In this document: positions 58,596 to 64,000 of the stretch, piece after piece
How the letters are laid out: each line of letters begins with the position of its first letter
How positions within the stretch are numbered: position 1 is the first letter of the stretch
Assembly: GCF_003574625.1 (NCBI RefSeq)
Contig: NZ_QNUJ01000015.1
Span: 52,073 to 116,072, forward strand
Source: Shinella zoogloeoides
GTDB lineage: Bacteria > Pseudomonadota > Alphaproteobacteria > Rhizobiales > Rhizobiaceae
Length of the DNA: 64,000 bases
Direction of reading: 5' to 3'
Position numbers and translations under genes: made by a program
The notes under the pieces: generated by a model
Database searches by the model: none
What the model saw: only the letters and a program-made list of their open reading frames with translations
Told to the model about the DNA's origin: nothing

Positions 58596-58762
58596 CGGGT
58601 CATCCTCAAGAACAGGAAGCGCCTGCGCAGGCTTCCTGCGCCGCAAGCGGTCCATGCTCGACTGAAGTTCAGCGGACCTTTCGGCGCCGACAGGTGCGGC
58701 GGAGGCCCAGTTGCGGGCCCTTTAGCATTGTTCCGGCGGAAAGTCACCTGTCCTGCAAAAGC

Positions 58763-58790
58763 AAAGGGCCGGCATTTCTGCCGGCCCTTC
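58763..58790 (-). terminator. Terminator after the IalB-like gene
   Basis: On the minus strand AAGGGCCGGCA and TGCCGGCCCTT form an 11-bp stem (58764-58789), followed by TTGCTTTT. It lies 23 bp past the stop codon. Confidence 0.8.
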
Positions 58791-58813
58791 GTATCGGGAA
58801 GAAAGCGCCGCGA

Positions 58814-59317
58814 TCAGCGGCAGCCCTCGATCTGCTTCAGCGCCGCCGAGATACCGGAGAGCGAATAGGAATAGGAGGTGCCGGTGCCGCGGCGCGACTT
58901 GGCCTGCACCGTCATCGACTTGCCGCCCTTCATGGCCGCGACGAGCGCCGGCTCCTCGGCGGCGTTCTCCACCCAGGCCGAATTGCCCTTGGTGAACATG
59001 ACGAAGGTGCGGTTGTCGATCACGACATTGACCTTGGAGTTTTCCTGCAGCGGATAGCCCATCATCGCCTGCGGCTCGTAGCTGATGTTCTGGCCCGGGC
59101 GCTGCGAGACGAGGAAGAACACGTCGCCATGGTCGACGCCGGCGGGGTTCTTCTCCTTGGGAACGGAAAGGACGTAGCAGACCTTGCCGCCCTTTGCCTG
59201 GTAGGAATAGGCGCCCCAGGCATTGAACTGCTGAATGCGCGTCGGCGTCTGGGCCGAGGCAACGCCTGCGGTCATAAGAACGAGGGCGAGTGCGGTTGCG
59301 AGCTTTCTTACGAACAT
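58814..59317 (-). CDS. Invasion-associated locus B (IalB) family protein
   Basis: 167 residues, signal peptide ending GVASAQTP (about residue 22), then the IalB domain (PF06776): 'AYSYQAKGGKVCYVLSVPKEKNPAGVDHGDVFFLVSQRP' and 'FTKGNSAWVENAAEEPALVAAMKGGKSMTVQA'. Two cysteines remain in the mature chain (Cys in KVCYV and EGC near the end). The name comes from Bartonella; in free-living rhizobia the role is unknown. ATG 59317 is preceded by CAGGAAAAC. Confidence 0.88.
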   Translation of the reverse strand: MFVRKLATALALVLMTAGVASAQTPTRIQQFNAWGAYSYQAKGGKVCYVLSVPKEKNPAGVDHGDVFFLVSQRPGQNISYEPQAMMGYPLQENSKVNVVIDNRTFVMFTKGNSAWVENAAEEPALVAAMKGGKSMTVQAKSRRGTGTSYSYSLSGISAALKQIEGCR

Positions 59318-59623
59318 GTTTTCCTGCCGGTTGTCTTGCCATTGATTTCCGGCCGAAAGCCCGAGCCTTCGATACCGGTGTCGGCTACGCATGATGACGA
59401 TTTGATTTATTTTGACTTAATTCAGGTTACCAAACCGTCAACATACGCTCATTTTAAGAAGGCCATCAGCGCCGCACCGGGACAAGATTGCGTCGAATCT
59501 CCGCCGCTGCCTTCCTGCGGAAAGCGGGCGTGCCCAGTCCCGATTTGGTGAGATAGAACCCGTCGAAAGGCCTAAAGGCACAAGGAATAGGGCAAGAATT
59601 TGACCCGAATCGGACAAGCCCGC
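59318..59623. other. Intergenic gap, AT-rich promoter region, no gene
   Basis: 306 bp between the IalB-like and DUF1232 genes, both on the minus strand. An AT-rich patch (59395-59460) most likely holds the promoter of the IalB-like gene; I cannot assign a clean -35/-10 pair. No coding signal seen. Confidence 0.5.
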
Positions 59624-60013
59624 CTAACCCGCGGGTTGCATGTCCGGCTCGTCCGCAAGCGCCTTGTCGGCGGCGGCATAATGGTCCTCGCGAATATGGC
59701 CGCGGATCGCCGCAAAGGCCGCCGTCAGCACGGCGATGTCGTCGGAAAAGCCGACGAGCACGAAGAAATCCGGGATGCCGTCGAGCGGCAGGACGAAATA
59801 GGCCAGCGCAGCGAGCAGGATGCCGCGCACCTTGGTCGGCGTGCGGGGATCGAGTGCGCAATAGTAGGATGCGACGAGATCGCGGGAAAACGGCACGTAG
59901 CGCATCGCGCGCTTGAGGACCGGCCAGAACCGCTTCCGGACACGCTCGCTCTGGCGCTCCTGTTCGGCCTCGTCTCCGGGCAGGAGGATTTCACCGATCT
60001 TCACGTCATCCAT
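59624..60013 (-). CDS. DUF1232 (YkvA-like) membrane protein
   Basis: 129 residues. The DUF1232 signature 'KVRGILLAALAYFVLPLDGIPDFFVLVGFSDDIAVL' (about 61-96) with its PLD-x-IPD core is clear; hydrophobic stretches suggest membrane attachment. The function is unknown. 87 bp downstream of phhB on the same strand. Confidence 0.9.
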   Translation of the reverse strand: MDDVKIGEILLPGDEAEQERQSERVRKRFWPVLKRAMRYVPFSRDLVASYYCALDPRTPTKVRGILLAALAYFVLPLDGIPDFFVLVGFSDDIAVLTAAFAAIRGHIREDHYAAADKALADEPDMQPAG

Positions 60014-60100
60014 GCAGGGCCTCCTTCAGGCGGCGATGCCGGCCTCGAACGGGTGGAAAATCGTCCGGCGGAATTCATATGGGAATGCGATAACGTCCCT

Positions 60101-60409
60101 TCAACTCTTCGTGCGAAGCGCGGCCGCCGCCTCCATCGCCGAGGCGAGCTTGAAATCGAGCTCCGTCAGGCCGCCCGCATCGTGGTTGGTGAGCCGCACC
60201 TCGACGCGGTTATAGACGTTGAACCATTCGGGATGATGATTGAACTTCTCCGCCGCCAGCGCCCCCTCGGTCATGAAGCCGAAGGCCTCGCGGAAATTGC
60301 GGAATTTGTAACGCTTCTCGATGGCGATGCCGTCGTCCGAGCGCGTCCAGCCGTCAAGCGATGCCAGCGCCTCGGAAATCGCCGCCTCGCCGAGCTTTTC
60401 CTGTTTCAC
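60101..60409 (-). CDS. phhB: Pterin-4a-carbinolamine dehydratase
   Basis: 102 residues starting at GTG 60409, with AAGGAGGA 6-7 nt upstream (the ATG nine codons earlier has no comparable site). '[29 protein letters not shown]' and '[17 protein letters not shown]' contain the active-site His-His-Pro and His residues. It recycles the pterin cofactor of aromatic hydroxylases. No hydroxylase gene is in this window. Confidence 0.94.
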   Translation of the reverse strand: MKQEKLGEAAISEALASLDGWTRSDDGIAIEKRYKFRNFREAFGFMTEGALAAEKFNHHPEWFNVYNRVEVRLTNHDAGGLTELDFKLASAMEAAAALRTKS

Positions 60410-60478
60410 CGCACGTCCTCCTTGGCCCAATGACATGGAAACGGCGCCCGAAGGCGCCGTGTTCCGCTTTGGCAGGCG

Positions 60479-61204
60479 TCAGACGAAGAACTGACCGCCA
60501 TTCGCCGAAATGGTCGAACCGGTGATGAAGCCGGCATCGTCCGAGGCGAGGAAGACGACCACGCGGGCGATCTCCTCCGGCTCGCCGAGGCGTCCGACGG
60601 GAATGAGCGGGATGATCCGCTCGTTCAGCACCTTCTCGGGGATGGCGCGCACCATCTCCGTGCCGATATAGCCGGGGCAGATCGCGTTGACGGTGATGCC
60701 CTTGGCCGCGCCCTCCTGCGCCAGTGCCTTGGTGAAGCCGAGATCGCCGGCCTTGGCGGCGGAATAGTTCGCCTGGCCCATCTGGCCCTTCTGGCCGTTG
60801 ATCGAGGAGATGTTGATGACGCGGCCGAAATTGCGGTCGCGCATGCCCGACCACACCGGATGGGTCATGTTGAACAGGCCGGTGAGGTTGGTGTTGACGA
60901 CGGCGCCCCACTGGTCGGGCGTCATCTTGTGGAACATGGCGTCGCGGGTGATGCCCGCATTGTTGACGAGCACGTCGACCGGGCCGAGATCGGCCTCCAC
61001 CCTTGCGATCCCCTCCGCGCAGGATTCGTAGCTCGAGACATCCCATTTGTAGACCGGGATGCCCGTTTCCGCCTTGAAGGCGTTGGCGGCATCGTCGTTG
61101 CCGGCGTAGTTCGCAGCCACCTTGTATCCCGCGGCCTTCAGCGCGACCGAAATGGCTGCGCCGATGCCCCGCGATCCTCCCGTAACCAATGCTACCCTGC
61201 TCAT
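60479..61204 (-). CDS. phaB: Acetoacetyl-CoA reductase
   Basis: 241-residue SDR enzyme, second step of polyhydroxybutyrate synthesis (NADPH-dependent). TGGSRGIGAA (about 7-16), NNAGITRDAMFHKM (PhaB-specific), and the catalytic 'YSAAKAGDLGFTKALAQEGA'. ATG 61204 is preceded by AGGGGAG; GTG 61213 is an alternative. It follows phaA by 87 bp, which contains a GC-rich hairpin (61234-61260). Confidence 0.96.
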   Translation of the reverse strand: MSRVALVTGGSRGIGAAISVALKAAGYKVAANYAGNDDAANAFKAETGIPVYKWDVSSYESCAEGIARVEADLGPVDVLVNNAGITRDAMFHKMTPDQWGAVVNTNLTGLFNMTHPVWSGMRDRNFGRVINISSINGQKGQMGQANYSAAKAGDLGFTKALAQEGAAKGITVNAICPGYIGTEMVRAIPEKVLNERIIPLIPVGRLGEPEEIARVVVFLASDDAGFITGSTISANGGQFFV

Positions 61205-61291
61205 GTGGCTCACTCCCCTTGGGCTGTTTTATGAGTCGACCCGTCGCCCCGCCGGCGGCGGGTCATGGCAAAGCAACTTGCAAGCGGATGC

Positions 61292-62473
61292 TTACATGCG
61301 CTCAACGCACATCGCCACGCCCATGCCGCCGCCGATGCACAGCGTGGCAAGGCCCTTCGAGGCGCCGCGGCGCTTCATCTCGAAGAGGAGCGTGTTGAGG
61401 ATGCGGGCGCCGGACGCACCGATCGGGTGACCGATGGCGATGGCGCCGCCGTTGACGTTGACGATGGACGGATCCCAGCCGAGATCCTTGTTGACGGCGC
61501 AGGCCTGAGCCGCGAAGGCTTCGTTGGCCTCGACGAGGTCGAGGTCGCCGATCTTCCAGCCGGCCCTTTCGAGCGCCTTGCGGGAGGCCGGGATCGGGCC
61601 CGTGCCCATGATCTTCGGATCGACGCCGGCCGTCGCCCAGGAGACGATGCGGGCGAGCGGCTGGATGCCGCGGCGCGAGGCTTCCGCTTCGCTCATGAGA
61701 AGGGCGGCGGCCGCGCCGTCGTTGAGACCGGAGGCGTTGGCCGCCGTCACCGTGCCCTCCTTGTCGAAGGCCGGGCGCAGCTTGGCCATGGATTCGAGCG
61801 TCGCGCCGTGGCGGATATATTCGTCGGCATCGATCGTCACGTCACCCTTGCGGGTCTTGACGATGAAGGGGACGATCTCGTCCCTGAAGCGGCCCTCCTT
61901 CTGGGCGGCCTCGGCCTTGTTCTGCGAGGCGACGGCGAAGGTGTCCTGCTCGTCGCGCGAGAGCTGCCACTGCTTGGCGACGTTCTCGGCGGTGATGCCC
62001 ATGTGGTAGCCGTAGAAGGCATCCGTCAGGCCGTCCTTGATCATCGTGTCGATCATCTTGAAGTCGCCCATCTTCACGCCGCCGCGCAGGTGCGCGCAAT
62101 GCGGCGCCATGGACATGGATTCCATGCCGCCGGCGACGATGATGCTCGCATCGCCCGTGGCGATCTGCTGCATGCCGAGCGCGACGGCGCGCAGGCCCGA
62201 GCCGCAGAGCTGGTTCATGCCCCAGGCGGTGGCTTCCTGCGGCAGGCCGGCCTTCATGGCGGCCTGGCGGGCCGGGTTCTGGCCTTCGCCGGCCGGCAGC
62301 ACCTGGCCGAGGATCACCTCGTTCACCTCGCCCGCTGCCACGCCCGCGCGCTCCAGAACCGCCGAGATCACGGTCGCGCCCAGTTCGTGGGCGGGCGTGT
62401 TGGCGAAGGCTCCGTTGAAGGAACCGACCGCGGTGCGGGCGGCGCTGGCGATGACGATGGACGGGGTGCTCAT
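61292..62473 (-). CDS. phaA: Acetyl-CoA acetyltransferase (beta-ketothiolase)
   Basis: 393 residues. Condenses two acetyl-CoA. Nucleophile Cys90 in [11 protein letters not shown], the His in GHPIGASG, and the second Cys in [11 protein letters not shown] are all present. ATG 62473 is preceded by GAGGAATCATACC. First gene of phaAB, divergent from phaR; the polymerase phaC is not in the window. Confidence 0.97.
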   Translation of the reverse strand: MSTPSIVIASAARTAVGSFNGAFANTPAHELGATVISAVLERAGVAAGEVNEVILGQVLPAGEGQNPARQAAMKAGLPQEATAWGMNQLCGSGLRAVALGMQQIATGDASIIVAGGMESMSMAPHCAHLRGGVKMGDFKMIDTMIKDGLTDAFYGYHMGITAENVAKQWQLSRDEQDTFAVASQNKAEAAQKEGRFRDEIVPFIVKTRKGDVTIDADEYIRHGATLESMAKLRPAFDKEGTVTAANASGLNDGAAAALLMSEAEASRRGIQPLARIVSWATAGVDPKIMGTGPIPASRKALERAGWKIGDLDLVEANEAFAAQACAVNKDLGWDPSIVNVNGGAIAIGHPIGASGARILNTLLFEMKRRGASKGLATLCIGGGMGVAMCVERM

Positions 62474-62631
62474 GGTATGATTCCTCAGTTCTGACGGCCA
62501 TGCGGCCGGCCTTGGAACCGGGCCGGCGCACGAACGGCGCGAGCCCGGCGGTTCTCCCGAAATCAAAACTGGCAAAGCGAGACAGGAGAGTCAAACGGGA
62601 TATCCGATGCCGCTAAAATTTCATGGAGGGC

Positions 62632-62690
62632 GGGGTGCAGCATGAAAATCCATGTTGCGCAGCATTGCTCGCCGCATCGCACAATTCGAT
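62632..62690. promoter_or_regulatory. TGC/GCA-rich region between phaA and phaR
   Basis: This part of the 292-bp divergent gap is rich in TGC and GCA triplets (TGCAGCATG, TTGCGCAGCATTGC, CCGCATCGCACAA). PhaR proteins of other alphaproteobacteria bind TGC/GCA-rich sites, so this is a candidate PhaR operator. Inference only. Confidence 0.4.
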
Positions 62691-62765
62691 TGTCACGGCG
62701 CTGCTTTTTGCCGATACTCGCCGGAACCAAAAAAGAAACAGGAATACGGGGATGAGGAGACCCTA

Positions 62766-63344
62766 ATGGCCAGGAACGACGGTCAGATCGTCATCAAGAA
62801 ATATGCGAACCGCCGCCTCTACAACACCGGCACGAGCACCTATGTCACTCTCGACGATCTTGCGGTCATGGTGAAGAAGGGTGAGGACTTCACCGTGCAG
62901 GACGCCAAGTCCGGCGAGGACATCACCCATTCCGTGCTGACCCAGATCATCTTCGAGCAGGAATCCAAGACCGGCAACACGCTGCTGCCCATCTCCTTCC
63001 TGCGCCAGCTCATCTCCTACTACGGAGATCAGATGCAGATGGTGGTGCCGAGCTATCTCGAGCACTCCATGCAGGCCTTCACGGAACAGCAGACGCAGAT
63101 GCGCGAGCAGATCAACAAGACCTTCGGCGACACGCCGCTCGGCAAGAATCTGCAGGTGCCGATGCAGATCGTCGAGGAGACGGTGCGGCGCAATACGGAG
63201 ATGTTCCAGCAGGCGATGAAGATGTTCTCGCCCTTCGCCAATGCGACGCCGCCCAAGGAAACCCGCAAGGCGGAAGCCAAGGACCTCGACGAGCTCAAGG
63301 AGCAGCTTCGCGCGCTCCAGACCAAGCTCGACAATCTCGGCTGA
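62766..63344 (+). CDS. phaR: Polyhydroxyalkanoate synthesis repressor PhaR
   Basis: 192 residues. The N-terminal PHB/PHA DNA-binding domain (IKKYANRRLYNTGTSTYVTL, about 10-29) and the accumulation-regulator region ('ILFEQESKTGNTLLPISFLRQLISYYGDQMQ'-like, about 73-105) are canonical. The C-terminus is coiled-coil-like. It senses PHB and represses phasin and its own gene. ATG 62766 is preceded by GAGGAGACCCTA. A terminator hairpin follows. Confidence 0.96.
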   Translation: MARNDGQIVIKKYANRRLYNTGTSTYVTLDDLAVMVKKGEDFTVQDAKSGEDITHSVLTQIIFEQESKTGNTLLPISFLRQLISYYGDQMQMVVPSYLEHSMQAFTEQQTQMREQINKTFGDTPLGKNLQVPMQIVEETVRRNTEMFQQAMKMFSPFANATPPKETRKAEAKDLDELKEQLRALQTKLDNLG

Positions 63345-63355
63345 TGAAATTTGAC

Positions 63356-63377
63356 CGGCGCGGGGCTTCCCGCGCCG
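63356..63377. terminator. Hairpin after phaR
   Basis: CGGCGCGGG and CCCGCGCCG form a 9-bp stem with a 4-nt loop, between the convergent ends of phaR and the membrane protein gene. Confidence 0.7.
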
Positions 63378-63785
63378 TCAGAGCCCGATCGAAAGGTCGC
63401 GGCTCGCCGTGCGGATCGAGACTGCAAAGCCCGCGATGACGTCGATGAAGCAGATGGTCATCAGGATGAAGAAGATCTGCGTCGCCGCGCCCTGCACCAG
63501 CAGGAACTCGACCAGGAACACCACGAATAGCACCATCGAGAGCATGTGGTCGAGAAGGGCCCGCGAGCCCGGCCGCGTGGCCTTCAGGATCTCCACGAAG
63601 AGCAGCACGAGCGCGATCAGGATGAGAAGGTCGCCGAAGGCCATGGTCCATGTCGTGCCGGACAGCATGTTGACCGCCATCACCTCGCTGTCGAGCACGG
63701 CAACGCCGCCATTGCCGAAGAGGCCGGTCATGGCGAGGTTGTAGAGGGCGAAGGGAATGATCAGCAGCGGTATGGCCAGAAGCAT
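63378..63785 (-). CDS. Small integral membrane protein, unknown function
   Basis: 135 residues, about four hydrophobic helices (about 1-20, 48-65, 80-97 and 100-122). No domain recognised; similar proteins sit next to phaR in many Rhizobiales. Convergent with phaR. Confidence 0.8.
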   Translation of the reverse strand: MLLAIPLLIIPFALYNLAMTGLFGNGGVAVLDSEVMAVNMLSGTTWTMAFGDLLILIALVLLFVEILKATRPGSRALLDHMLSMVLFVVFLVEFLLVQGAATQIFFILMTICFIDVIAGFAVSIRTASRDLSIGL

Positions 63786-63885
63786 GGGGCGACGGTCTCC
63801 TACGGCTGCGCCGGCGTGGCCAGCCCGTCCGGTCGTCTTAGCCGAAGAATCGGCTCAAGAAAATGTCGCCCGCAAAAGCGGCGCA

Positions 63886-63924
63886 AAAGAAAAGCAACGG
63901 TGTTAGGCGTCAAGCGCCGTTGCT
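63886..63924 (-). terminator. Terminator overlapping the transposase stop codon
   Basis: On the minus strand AGCAACGG and CCGTTGCT form an 8-bp stem (63893-63924) followed by TTTCTTTT. The transposase stop codon lies in the loop. Confidence 0.75.
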
Positions 63925-64000
63925 CTATGCTCTCGCATTCTGGCGTTGAGAATGACGATCATCTTGCGCATGACGGCGACGATTGCGACCTTTCCCGGCT
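63903..64000 (-). pseudogene. 3' end of IS110-family transposase, cut by window edge
   Basis: Translation of the minus strand from the edge gives 'PGKVAIVAVMRKMIVILNA' followed by about 13 residues to the TAA at 63903. This is the conserved C-terminus of IS110/IS116-type (DEDD) transposases. Only about 32 codons are visible, so it cannot be told whether the copy is intact; labelled partial rather than proven broken. Confidence 0.75.

Overview
The window is a 64 kb, GC-rich stretch of chromosome from an alphaproteobacterium, almost certainly a member of the Rhizobiales (Rhizobiaceae). The evidence is the mdh-sucCD-sucAB-lpdA TCA cycle block, an Omp19-like lipoprotein and an IalB-like protein, a Mic60 (mitofilin) gene inside a haem gene cluster, PHB cycle genes with a PhaR regulator, and RIME-like palindromic intergenic repeats. 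Genus cannot be fixed from the sequence; Shinella, Ensifer, Rhizobium and Agrobacterium relatives all fit. No rRNA, tRNA, CRISPR array, prophage or plasmid origin was seen. The only mobile DNA is the 3' end of an IS110-family transposase at the right edge.

Layout. 1-4.3 kb: 5' part of priA, a RecF-like ATPase, a repeat element and a XerC/D recombinase. 4.3-9.8 kb: a TraB/GumN protein, a DUF2867 protein, then lpdA and four small genes placed between lpdA and odhB. 9.8-17.5 kb: odhB, sucA, sucD, sucC and mdh, all on the minus strand. 17.5-22.9 kb: zapE, an Inh/Omp19-type lipoprotein and sdhCDAB. 23-27.1 kb: a small secreted protein, then tsaD-gpsA-YciI-EVE-ETF-beta methyltransferase on the minus strand. 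27.2-33.8 kb: plus-strand hemC-hemD-mic60-hemY-terB-amidotransferase, then yggT-DUF167. 33.8-41.7 kb: ppa, a secreted protein, GNAT, typA, PhoD phosphatase and an M3 oligopeptidase. 41.7-43.5 kb: a DUF475/TerC-type membrane protein behind a long structured leader with a 29-codon upstream ORF, and a 54-residue small protein. 43.6-50 kb: tctCBA tricarboxylate transporter, an extra periplasmic binding protein and the divergent tctD-tctE two-component system. 50-57.1 kb: LysE/MarR pair, argG, SDR, LysE, and a COG2984-type ABC transporter. 57.2-64 kb: rlmN, an IalB-like protein, DUF1232, phhB, phaB, phaA, divergent phaR, a membrane protein and the transposase end.

How the genes work together. The left half encodes most of the lower TCA cycle: malate dehydrogenase, succinyl-CoA synthetase, 2-oxoglutarate dehydrogenase E1/E2/E3 and succinate dehydrogenase. 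The tct system imports tricarboxylates that feed this cycle, and phaA/phaB divert acetyl-CoA into polyhydroxybutyrate under PhaR. The ETF-beta methyltransferase, Mic60 and the haem genes also relate to respiratory metabolism and membrane organisation.

No previously undescribed multi-gene system is demonstrated here. The best candidates for new biology are the DUF475 leader with its translationally coupled upstream ORF (41.7-42.1 kb), the accessory genes inside the odhB-lpdA interval, and several unassigned palindromic operators, in particular those upstream of mdh and tctC.
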